64,000 nucleotides of DNA from Primulina eburnea. Taxonomy: Eukaryota > Streptophyta > Magnoliopsida > Lamiales > Gesneriaceae. Every line of letters starts with the position of its first letter. Within the stretch, counting starts at the first letter, position 1. The notes beneath the pieces were generated by a model. That model did not search any database and was not told the origin of the DNA. It saw only the letters and a list, made by a program, of their open reading frames with translations. The DNA lies in NCBI RefSeq assembly GCF_022965805.1, contig NC_133114.1, forward strand, positions 8,390,261 to 8,454,260. The letters are read 5' to 3'. Position numbers and translations under genes: made by a program. Below are positions 1 through 10,031 of the stretch, piece by piece.

Positions 1-640
1 GCATCGATAGGTATGACTCCTTACGAGATACTTTTATTAGAGAAAGTGTAGGTCACCGATCTATTGTGATGAGGTACATGAAAGAGCAGAGTTGGGCCCA
101 GACATTTTTAGACATACTACAGAGCTAGTAGTCAAGATCCGGAATAGGATGAAGACTGCTCAGAGACGACAAAAAAGTTATGTAGATAAGCGGTGCAGAG
201 ATCTAGAGTTTGCAGTGGGTGGCCACGTTTTGTGAAAGTGGTAACTATGAAGTGTGTGATGAGATATGACAAGAAAGGAAAACTCAGTCTTAGATTCATA
301 GGACCTTTCGAGATTCTCAAGAGAGTTGGAACACTAGCCTACAGAGCTGCATTGTCGCCAAATCTTTCTGGATTTCATAATGTGTTACACGTCTCGATGT
401 TGTGGAAGTACATGTCAAATCCTTTGCATGTGCTGAACTATGAGCCTCTGCAGTTGACGATGAACTTGTCTTTCGAGGAAAGACCTACCCAGATTCTGGA
501 TAGATTATTAAAGAAGATTCCGGAACAAAGTGATTCAAATGATCAAGGTTAAGTGGCACAATCATTCTGAGGAGGAGGCTACTTGGGAAACCGAGACTGA
601 GATGAGGAGTCGCTACCCAGAGCTTTTCGGTAAGTTTTAA
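1..640 (+). pseudogene. P1 pol fragment: integrase C-terminal region
   Basis: This is the end of a gypsy pol polyprotein, broken by several frameshifts and stops. Pieces in different frames read as integrase-end motifs: GMTPYE near the start, then KTAQRRQKSYVDKR, KGKLSLRFIGPFEILKRVG, FHNVLHVSMLWKYM and EEERPTQ-like text, and finally EEATWETETEMRSRYPELF near 571-630. The longest open stretch is 193-552. This region of the family contains the GPF/Y integrase module and a chromodomain-like tail. It cannot encode a functional protein as it stands. Confidence 0.82.
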
Positions 641-764
641 ATTTCGAGGAAGAAATTTAAATTTTTAGGAGGAGGCTACTTGGGAAACCGAGACTGAGAT
701 GATGAGTCACTACCCAGAGCTTTTCGATAAGTTTTAAATTTCGAGAAAGAAATTCAATTTAAGG
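571..764 (+). repeat. 97-bp tandem duplication at the pol end of P1
   Basis: The block beginning GGAGGAGGCTACTTGGG at 571 repeats at 668, a 97-bp period. Each copy carries the last codons of pol, the stop and the AAATTTCGAGGAAGAAATT-like leader to the purine tract. The copies differ by a few bases, so the event is not very recent. Confidence 0.85.
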
Positions 765-773
765 GGGCAGAAT

Positions 774-2863
774 TGTAAGGTCTAGAAATTCGAACGTAAC
801 CAGACGACATGCAAATATAGGGGTTATTAAAATTTTTATTTAATTATTTTTAAATGAATTTAGTGCATGGTTATGACATGATTTCATGATTTTATGGCAT
901 GGTTTACTTGATTGCATAACATAGGGCTTTTAGCAGTATTTCACGCTCGAACGAGGAATGAAGACTGAGGACAATTAAGGAAATTATTTTATTAAATAAT
1001 TATATTTAATTATTTAATATATGATGTATTTATTATGAATTTTCGAAAATGAGAATTTTTAAGATATTTTTACACATTGAACCATATTTTAAATCAGTAG
1101 GCGATTTTTAGCAAAAAGAAGGACTTTTTGAGGGCTCAGGTAATATTTTTGAAAACATACCAAAATGAAATATTTTACGTACTTATTAATGGGCGTAATG
1201 GGCCTTTTATAGCTTGTTGATGGGCCTAAGTTTCTATTGTAAAAAAAAAAGAGTACCCCCTCTTGTATTATATTTTCTCTTTCACTTTTCACCCCAAAAA
1301 CCCTAGCACTCTCCCTTCACCTCTCGGCAGCCCACCTCTCAAGAATAGCAGCAACCCTTGTGAACTTTGCAAGGAGATTTCGGTAGGAAAATTTCCGGTC
1401 CGTCCGGTGCTCGTCACTCGCTTCGTCGGTTGGAAATTTTGAGCGCTTATATACTAAAGCACGTCCGATTTCTTTATTTTCTCGTCTTTCACACCAAATT
1501 ATATGTATTTTGATTTTATTTGCATGATGTAATATAGATCTACAGATATGAATGGATTGTACATGGTTTTTACTTGAAATTCTTTTGAAAAACATGCATA
1601 TGGCTTACGGTTTATGCACGGTTCGAAGGGGCTGCTGATTGTGATGTTGAGGCGTGATTTACAACATACTTTTATGTGTCTTAAGTGCTGAGATTGAATA
1701 TGGAGCAATTTTTGTAGGTAGCCGATCAAATTTCTTGTGGTGGCTCGATTTAGGGGAGTTCGGGTGGTTCACGCTTATTTGAGGGCATGGGACTGAGGAC
1801 AATGGCTAAGGCAGTTCAGGAAGGGTCATTTGTGGTCTAGGATATGTTGGTTCAACTCTAGTCCAGGCCGAGTGGGCATAGGATGGTTTGGCTTCGAGGT
1901 GGAAATTTAGGGTTTTTGTGCGTAGGTATGGTGCTGCGGCGCTACCCATTTGGTGCCGCAGCGCTTGAGCTTCGGCCCTTATAGTGCCACAACATGTCTC
2001 GTTTTGGGTGTTGGTATGTCAATGTGTTTGAGGTAATTGATGGTTCAATTGGGTCATACAGGGTTTGGTTAGGAGTCTGTGAACTATGGTTAAGTTTCGA
2101 GTTTATTCGAGCTAAAATCAGGACTCCGGTCTAAGTTTTAAACGAATTATAGAAGTTCAAGCATGGGCTCAAGTTTACGTATAAGAAATGTTAAAAAACA
2201 TCTTTTTAATGCGTTTGATAAGTTTGAATGGAAAAATGGTCATTGTGCATCCGAGTTAGGTTAGCAGTCCTACAGTTCCCTGAAAAATGATGTTGCACGT
2301 TTAAAATGTATATATTGATATTGAATATGGATTTTTATGTTAATCCTGGAAAATATGTTGCGTGCTTGATTTTAAGAAATGCATGTATATGCATGAATTT
2401 TATAAGTTATGATTTGATATGAATATATTTACGTATATGTACATGCTTTTAAATATCATGAAAGTTACTTTGTTTACAGTACTTTTGACTGTTGCATGAT
2501 ATGTATATGTACTTGTTATAACGGTTTAGGTGTGTTGAGTCTTTAGACTCATTAGATGCGATTGATGCAGATGATCATGTGGATGAGGAGATTGGAGAAG
2601 CTGAAAACTGAGTATGCTGAGCTTGGGGTGCACGTGAAAACCCGAAGACCTTACATTTCTTCTACATAATATGATTAGGAGACACGGGGTTTAAACATTA
2701 TTTCAAAATGTAATTTTCATGCTTTGGTGATTGACAGATTTCTAGATATATGGTGGTGTTTATTTTTAAACAGTAACTTCTATGTTGAAGTCATATTTTA
2801 AGATTTATTAACTATAATTATTTTTATCCAAAGGTTGGATGACTTTTAAAATGCATGATTGAC

Positions 2864-2900
<37 letters not shown>

Positions 2901-2966
2901 TATGTGTGTATCTTTTGTCATAGTTAAAAAATAAAAATAAATAGCAGTTTAGAGGTGGACGTTTGA
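774..2966 (+). repeat. 3' LTR of P1
   Basis: The LTR starts TGTAAGGTCTAG directly after the purine tract. It holds a TATA-like stretch (TGTATTATATTTTC, about 1263-1276), a CCCTAGC leader-like motif and one GC-rich dyad (GCTGCGGCGC at 1933 facing GTGCCGCAGCGC at 1953). The end is uncertain. GACCTTACA at 2647-2655 is a perfect inverted match to the first nine bases, but LTR-like AT-rich sequence continues to GGTGGACGTTT near 2964, where copia coding sequence begins. I prefer about 2966. Confidence 0.65.
2868..2897. repeat. (TA)n microsatellite
   Basis: A run of about 14 TA dinucleotides lies within the AT-rich 3' part of the P1 LTR. Confidence 0.9.
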
Positions 2967-3230
2967 TTTTGGTGTTCAAGCTGATTATTCTTCAATCTTC
3001 TATGACAAAACAAATGTTAGAGCAATTGCATACAATCCCATGTTGCACTCAAGGATCAAACATATTGACATCATACATCATTTCTTAAGAGAATGCCAAG
3101 ATGATATAGGACAGAAGATTGGAACATGTCTCAACAGATTAGCAAGTGGAAGACATTTTCACCAAGCCATTACCCGATACTAATTTTCTTACTTTAGAAA
3201 TACTTTAGGACTTGTTGATTTAAATTAAAA
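2965..3230 (+). pseudogene. K: Ty1/copia RNase H relic
   Basis: The translation matches the end of a copia RNase H domain: FGVQADYSSIFYDKT, then NPMLHSRIKHIDIIHHF, then in another frame VSTD-stop-QVEDIFTKPLPDTNFL. The equivalent part of copia D (55855 onward) reads [19 protein letters not shown] and [17 protein letters not shown]. The fragment has at least one frameshift and a TAG at 3140-3142 where relatives have Gln. It is truncated at its 5' side by P1. The purine-rich TTAGGGAGAATTTTC follows at 3239. Confidence 0.85.
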
Positions 3231-3630
3231 TTACCCTTTCTTAGGGAGAATTTTCAGATTAGGCTGATAAGACAATAGTCAAATTCATGAGTTCAAGTTG
3301 ATTGACAGCTCAAGCTTGTGATAAATTCGATCTTATCATAAAGCCCTCATATGTCGACATTTACCCAAAAGCAATATGATAAGAATGGTTAATTATCTGA
3401 TTTATTATATTTAATTTTATAAGACACATTTAGTTATCTATTTAATTGTACGATGTATGACAGCTCAAATTACTTTTCAAAATTTCAAAGTTCTCCATAA
3501 ATATGCTAACACATGGAATGGCATATTTCTATCTTATGCGACCAAATATATATTCATAAAATATCACCGACTCATTTTCTTTGCCATATTCTGATCATCT
3601 TCACCAAAGCTTCTAAACTTACAACATTCC
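3231..3630 (+). other. Spacer between K RNase H and its extra ORF
   Basis: AT-rich sequence with no gene that I can see. Its position matches the spacer between pol and the extra ORF in copia A (45131-45519 plus 37388-37731), so I read it as the untranslated link of the same type of element. Confidence 0.5.
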
Positions 3631-3860
3631 ATGCTTTCAAATTCCTTTGTAATACTCTCAAAATGTCTTTCTTTTCTAGCAATGCCCCTTCAGTTAGACT
3701 TCGATGCAGTTTATCTGTCATTACATGACACCATGGTAACTATGCTCAAGACTCTGGAAGCCACTGGACTCAAGGGGTTCCTCAACTGTGCAAGTTACAT
3801 TTTCGAAGAAAGACGTCACAATTATTTGCATCTGCCAATATTGAAAATGAAATAGTGGTA
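3631..3860 (+). pseudogene. K extra ORF, N-terminal part (DFDAV family)
   Basis: The segment reads LQLDFDAVYLSLHDTM, EATGLKGFLNC and FEER, then shifts frame to SQLFASANIENEIVV at the G insertion. It aligns by eye with the N-terminus of the A extra ORF (IDFDSVLSVREAE, ESAGLRMFLGQ, VNEFYLKGF). The coding text resumes at 14575 on the far side of G. The order RNase H then extra ORF on the same strand matches copia A. It is a broken fragment of unknown function. Confidence 0.7.
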
Positions 3861-5738
3861 TGTGGGGACCCGGGCTCTAATTCTTTTTCTTGGGATTAAA
3901 TGGATCATTATTCTAAAACGTGGGTCAATTTTTCGCTTTTACATTTAATTAAATGTAATTAAACAAGCAACAATCTTTATTTCATTTACAACATACAAAC
4001 ATAATATACATGTTTTATTCGGTATGTTCTCAACTAACCAGTATTAAAAGACAGTACATAATAAAAGACAACTACTGGTCCATCTGCTATGCCCGAGATC
4101 TCCACGCTAACACGATCATCTCTGTCTCGACCCAGATCCTGCCCCACCTGTTGTTATGCACACATACAGACATAACAACAGCCGGAAAACCGGTGAGAAC
4201 AAATCCCAGTATAAACATGTATACATGCAGTAAAACAATCTAAAACATGAAACATGCTAATATGAATGTCATGCATATATAATCATGCAATGCGAGTCTA
4301 ATCATGTCTAGACGCGACTCGACTATAACTCTAGGGATCCCGTTGTGAATAAGACGTCACTGTCTGTCACCTACCCTCCCAATCGAGGTGCTGTACGTCT
4401 TATTCCTAGACTTCGGCCTGATCTGTATCCACGTCTACAAAGGGGCGGTGATCTTCCCCTAAGCTGAGATATCGCCGAACATCTAGAAGTCTGCCTGATC
4501 TCCAGACTGTCCTATCTTAATGCATGAATACACAATCTGTAAACAAGCATAATCATTCTAATGCAATGCCACATGATCAGTAAACAAAGCATAGCAAGAT
4601 TTGTATACAAGTTCTATAAACAAATCTATAAACAATCATAATCATATCTAGATATAAGCAATAAAACAAGTATGTGATTTTGGTTGGGAAACTCAAATGT
4701 GATCTCATTTGAGTCGTGATTCCCCAAGCAACACATGTACTATACCTTTCTTGTCGTAATCTCGAAGTTGGTATCAATTCTGTCAATCAAATCTGAAATG
4801 GCAATGTATAATAAATATACAATTAATTACTAATTCTAGTCAATACCTACACTATCCATAATCAATCTCGGTATAGACTTTGGCGGCATAACGACGTATA
4901 TTCTTAATACCGGTCAGTCCAATCTCAACAAATATCGACACTATATCATCCTCAACTCATAATCCAATCATAAGCACATGAGAGTATTCAAAATCTGCAT
5001 ATTCTATTTCTAAACATGCTGAAATTCATAGATCTTGCAGATGATATCAGTTCTTCGATCCATTTACCAATATATCATGCTCAATACGTCAAGAATACAA
5101 TATAACTATCATATTCCAATTTCCTCAACATCTAAAATCCGAACCATGCTGAAATTAAATGAAACTTACATCACTTTGTAGCCGTCGATGCAAAGATCAA
5201 TAATCTAAACTCGGATTTAAAATCGGATAGCTAAATCTTGATAAATCTTACCTCAAAGCTTTGAAGAAACTTGAGGGTTCTAAGGAAGCTCTCGATTCTT
5301 TGGCTGGAAAATGAAGAATGAGTGAATCAGCCCGAATTCATATATATACTATGCGATGTGTCACGTTAAGAAGAAGAGGTGGATGTTTCGCATGCAGCAC
5401 CGCGGGTGCGGTACTGTAAGGAGCGCGGGTGCGCTATGCCCTCGGCAGAATATAATTTTCCATAATGCATAGACCGCGGGTGCGGTCTCAGCACCGCGGG
5501 TGCGGTCTTATTCTACCGCAGGTGCGATGAAGCTACGGAATTTTCGGCCAACCTACTGTCCATGCACCACGGGTGCGGTGTCTACAAGCACCGCGGGTGC
5601 GGTGTAGCTTCGAATTACTATGGAAAAATTCTATATTTCAAGCCAAACTTCTTCATCTCTTATTTCTTATCTTTATGCCCATTATTCATAGCAAATCTGT
5701 TCATTCAGAATGATCACTCGGTGTTCTGGGCATTACAT
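3861..5738 (-). repeat. G 3' LTR
   Basis: This copy matches 12694-14569. Read on the minus strand it holds a seven-unit GC-rich array (5398-5604), then a TATA box (AGTATATATATG, 5340-5350), then a conserved hairpin with arms GAATAAGACGT and ACGTCTTATTC (4347-4357 and 4395-4405). Confidence 0.93.
5398..5604 (-). promoter_or_regulatory. G U3 array of ACCGCGGGTGCGGT units plus TATA box
   Basis: Seven units close to ACCGCGGGTGCGGT (+ strand) start at about 5398, 5421, 5470, 5491, 5515, 5566 and 5590. On the element strand they lie between the LTR start and the TATA box at 5340-5350. That position suits an enhancer or silencer array of U3. The function is inference; the array itself is plain in the sequence. 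Confidence 0.75.
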
Positions 5739-5751
5739 TTCTCCCCCTCTA
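5739..5751 (-). other. G polypurine tract
   Basis: On the minus strand AGAGGGGGAGAAA abuts the LTR start TGTAATGCCC. This is the plus-strand primer site for reverse transcription. Confidence 0.9.
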
Positions 5752-5837
5752 AGACATAAGTTCGTCCTCGAACTTGAAATAAATCACTTGAAGTATTCAA
5801 GACAGTATTAAAATCAAAAACTGACTAAATACTTACA

Positions 5838-7968
5838 TCATATAAATAACTCGGGGTGTTTCTGTCTCATGCCTGCCTCTGTCTCCCAAGTCGCTTCCTC
5901 GATGCCATGACGACTCCACTGAACTTTCACAAGTGGAATATTCTTCGTTCTGAGTTTCTTGTCTTTCCGATCAAGGATCTGTATCGGTTGTTCCACATAA
6001 CTCAAAGTCTGATCAAGTTCAGCTTCGTCAGGTTGAATGATATGAGAAACATCTGGCATATATCTTCGCAACATTGATACATGAAACACGTCATGCATTC
6101 CGGATAGAGAAGGAGGAAGTGCAAGTCGATAAGCTCGATCGCCAATCTTCTCCAGAATCTCGTAAGGACCAATGTATCGAGGAGATAGTTTCCCGCGTTT
6201 GCCAAATCGAACAACGCCTCTGAATGGAGAAATCTTTAAGAATACTCTATCTCCTGCCTCAAATACTAACGGTCTACGTCTGATATTGGCATACTTCGCT
6301 TGTCGATCTTGTGCTGTCTTCATCCTCTTCTGAATGAGTTTCACCTTCTCTGTCATGTCACGAATCATATCTGGCCCAAGTTCTGGCACATCTGAGATAT
6401 CATCCCAATATAGCGGAGATCTGCACTTCTTGCCATACAAAGCTTCAAACGGTGCTATTTCGATACTCGTCTGATAGCTATTATTGTAGGAGAATTCACA
6501 AAGAGGTAGGGAATCTTGCCAACTAGTGCCACAATCTAGCACTACGGCTCTCAACATATCCTCTAAAGTCTGGATAGTCCGTTCTGACTGTCCGTCTGTC
6601 TGAGGATGATAAGCAGTACTTAGGTGTAATGTCGTACCCAAAGCCTGCTGTAAACTGTGCCAGAAGTGTGAAGTGAATCGTTGATCACGATCTGATACAA
6701 TAGACTTCGGCACTCCATGCAATCTGAATACCTCTCGAATATATATCTCCGCCATCTGATCTTGTCTATACGTCATTCTGTATGGAATGAAACAAGCAGA
6801 TTTGGTTAATCTATCAATAATGACCCAAATCGCATCGCAGCCTCTGGATGATCGAGGTAACTTCGTCACAAAATCCATGGAAATGTGGTCCCATTTCCAT
6901 TCTGGAATAGATAAACTCTGAAGTAATCCCCCGGGCTTCTTCCTCCCAGCTTTTACCTGTTGGCAGTTCAAACACTTAGACACAACCTCTGCAATATCTG
7001 ATTTCATATGTTTCCATCAGAATTGTGTCTTCAAGTCATTATACATTTTCCTGCCACCAGGATGGATGCTGAACCGACTACAATGTGCTTCGGACAAAAT
7101 CTGATGTCTCAAATCTGGAACATCTGGCACGACTAGACGGTTATTCACATATAGCACATGATCACGTACATGATATTCTGACATGTGCCCTGCTTGAACC
7201 ATTTGAATTGATTTCTGCACACTTTGATCTGTTCTTTGTGCTTCTTTGATTCTCATTATCAAGTCTGGTTCAACTCGAATCATAGCAAGTCGTAGTGGCT
7301 TACTATCTGTATCAAATGTTAATCCAGCCAAACAACAGTCTTCAATCATATTCGTAACACCTATCGTCGACAAGGATAAAGAACATACCTTTCGACTCAA
7401 GGCATCTGCTGCTGCGTTTGACTTTCCTGGATAGTATTTGATTTCGCAGTCAAAATCTTTTAGCAGATCAAGCCATCTACGCTGCCTCATATTCAATTCT
7501 GATTGAGAGAATAGGTACTTTAGGCTCTTGTGATCGGAAAAGATCTCAAATTTCTCGCCGTAGAGATAGTGACGCCAGATCTTTAATGCAAATAGGATAG
7601 CCGCCAATTCAAGATCGTGAATGGGGTATCGTACTTCATGTGGCTTCAATTGTCTCGAGGCGTATGCGATCACATGACCTCGCTGCATAAGAACACATCC
7701 CAAACCTCTATGAGAAGCATCACAATACACAACAAAATCACCCGTACCTGAAGGTATCGTCAGTACTGGAGCACTGGTCAGCCTTTTCTTCAACTCTAGA
7801 AAGCTAGACTCGCACTCCTCTGACCAAACAAATGGTGCATTCTTTTGCGTCAGTTGAGTTATTGGCTTGGCAATACTGGAGAAATCTTGAATAAATCTTC
7901 GGTAGTATCCTGCCAGACTCATGAAACTGCGTATTTCTGGTACCGAAGTCGGTCTCGACCAACTGATC
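5838..7968 (-). pseudogene. G pol, downstream half: RT end, RNase H, integrase
   Basis: The reading frame resumes at 7968 after solo LTR H. It gives [14 protein letters not shown] (end of RT), [15 protein letters not shown] and [14 protein letters not shown] (RNase H), then HHCC-type QRHQI and FWW-region text, NCQQVKAGRKKPGG, HISMDFVTKLPRS, SIVSDRDQRFTS and HPQTDGQSERTIQTLEDM (integrase core with D, D and E context). The tail is IGPYEILEKIGDRAYR and EEATWETEAGM. One in-frame TGA at 7017-7019 replaces a Trp codon in the zinc-finger region; otherwise the frame is open to the stop at 5838. Confidence 0.9.
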
Positions 7969-10031
7969 TGTGGGGACCCGGACGCTGATCTGTCTTATTA
8001 ATCATCTTTGGGATTTAATTATCAATTAAGATAAAACAGGGTCTAAAAAAAAATTTTCTTTTTAAAAGGTAACTGCGGAAGGTAATGGAATCTAAACAAT
8101 ATACATCTCTGTATAAAAACTATAGTTCAGTAGAGAAGTACAATACTGTACAACCTAAGTCTAAGGTTCAATTACTAAATTCAAGTAATAAACTAAGTCT
8201 GCTACAAGTCCGGAATCACCACGCTAACTCGTCTTCTCTCATCGTCATCTCGACCCTGATCCAGCCCCACCTGTTGTCATGCACACATACAAAACAAGAC
8301 AACAGCCGGATAACTCCGGTGAGAATAAATCCCAGTATAAAACATGGTAAGCATGTATATACACATAATAATTCATGAAACATGCTGTCATGAATAAATC
8401 AATATATTTCATAATCTATGAAATTAAATCAAATAAGCATGCAACTCAAATCCAATAAACATGCATAAAACAATCTAAATCATACAAACATGCTATCATG
8501 CCTGAAAGCAATAACGATGGGCCCCATGATCTAGGAACCACATCCATATGAGCATGCAGTCCTAAATCAAATCATGTCTAGACTTGACTCGACTAGAACT
8601 CTAGGGATCCCGTGATGAATAAGACGTCAATGCCTGTTACCTACTCAACCGATCGTGGTAACCGTACGTCTTATTCCTAGACTTCGGTTCGAGCTGTATC
8701 AACGGTTGCAATAGGAGTAATACCTGCTCCTAAGTTGAGATACACCGAACGTCTAGAAGTCTGACAATGACTGTCAAGACTTTCCTATCTTAAATGCAAT
8801 GAATAATAATCTGTAAACAAAGCATAATCATATTCATAGCTGAATATGACAATAATCTCACATGCTTGAATACAATTCTATAATAAAGCATAATCAGGTA
8901 ACAACATAAACAATAATCTAGTATGTGATTTTATTGGGAAACTCAAATGAGATTTCATTTGAGTTGTGGCTTCCCGAATATCACATGAATTATACCTTTG
9001 TCTTCCTGATCTGATGAAGACGACGTCTCGAAGTTGAATTTGTCCATATCTGATCTGAAATGACAATAACCAATACACTGTATCAATGTGTAATCCAATT
9101 CAGTACAAAATCTGATCACATCAGCAATATCACGAGATAACAAAAACCAATACTGAATCTGATCAATCTGTACCAAATGATGTTTAGACGGCATAACACT
9201 ACAGTCTTGTAATCCCATCAATCTGAACATCACAAATACACTACCAGAATTCCTAATAAATCTCAGTACAATCTATAACTTCAGTATCTGTACACTGTAA
9301 AATGAATAACAGCATAATTCTGATAGCAATCTCAATCAAATCAACTCTAAAATTCATAACAATTCCATAAACAATCTGTTTCTAAATCTGACTTCGATTC
9401 TACAATATCTACGGTAGTAGAAACACCATATCTGAATCATCTTCAATTCTAACAACATCATTAAATCAAATCTTGTCTAAACGTAATAAAACTTACGTCC
9501 TTGCGTAGCCTGCGTTGATAGGAACACAGTACCGAAGTCGGATTCCAAATCAGACGGGCGGATTTCTCACAAAAGGCGTAAAGATTTTCTACTACTATCC
9601 CCAGATCCTTTTCTCTTGATCCTTCCTTGTTTTCTGAGGAAATGAAACGTAATATACCTATATATATCCAAACTTGCATGCAAACGAAACGTGTTTACTT
9701 TTCGTGACTTTCGGTCGGCGCTCGAGCGGTGCAAATCTACCGCTCGAGCGCGGTATCTTCTGTCCAACAATTTCAAGTCGCACCCTTGGCGCTCGGGCGG
9801 TCGAAATCTACCGCCCGGGCGCCGAACCTTCTGCCCGAACGATGAATTACCGAGACATTGGCGCTCGGGCGGTGCTTTTCTACCGCTCGAGCGCCGAAGT
9901 TTCTGTCCAAAACTTGGCTAACAATTGCAACGACGCCCGGTCTTGTCATATCGGTTCATTTGAGTTCGTATAACCTTGATCACGTCAAGTAATCAATGTC
10001 TGATTAAAATAATTAAATCTCGGGCATTACA
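7969..10031 (-). mobile_element. H: solo LTR inserted in G pol, TSD TGATC
   Basis: A 2063-bp sequence starts TGTGGGGACCCGG and ends GGGCATTACA (+ strand). It is flanked by TGATC at 7964-7968 and 10032-10036, with no internal region. The G reading frame continues across it (SKVEAVI before, [15 protein letters not shown] after). It is homologous to the G LTR (same ends, same conserved hairpin at 8617-8627 and 8666-8676) but is a different subfamily. Its promoter array is of another type (9717-9895). It presumably arose by recombination between the two LTRs of a full element. Confidence 0.93.
9717..9895 (-). promoter_or_regulatory. H U3 dyad array and TATA box
   Basis: Three hairpin-type dyads lie here, each GGCGCTCGGGCGGT, then about 8-12 bp, then ACCGCTCGAGCGCC or a close variant (9717-9751, 9788-9823, 9860-9895). 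On the element strand they precede a TATA box (GGATATATATAGG, 9656-9667). The position equals that of the G array, but the unit is unrelated. Confidence 0.72.

Larger units (their letters stand above)
1..2966 (+). mobile_element. P1: Ty3/gypsy element, 3' end only
   Basis: This is the right-hand end of a Ty3/gypsy retrotransposon whose 5' part lies outside the window. It holds the last part of the integrase region, a purine tract (AAGGGGGCAG, 761-770) and a 3' LTR starting TGTAAGGTC at 774. Sequence reading as copia RNase H (relic K) begins at about 2965, so P1 probably integrated into K. The left target duplication is not visible, so the right boundary is set by where K starts and is good to a few bases. 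P1 is a decayed, Tekay-like element by the style of its pol C-terminus (EEATWETETEM). Confidence 0.8.

Noticed and set aside
2647..2655. GACCTTACA as the right end of the P1 LTR (perfect inverse of its first nine bases).
   Set aside because: LTR-like sequence continues for about 310 bp and copia coding begins only at about 2965. Kept as an alternative boundary only.
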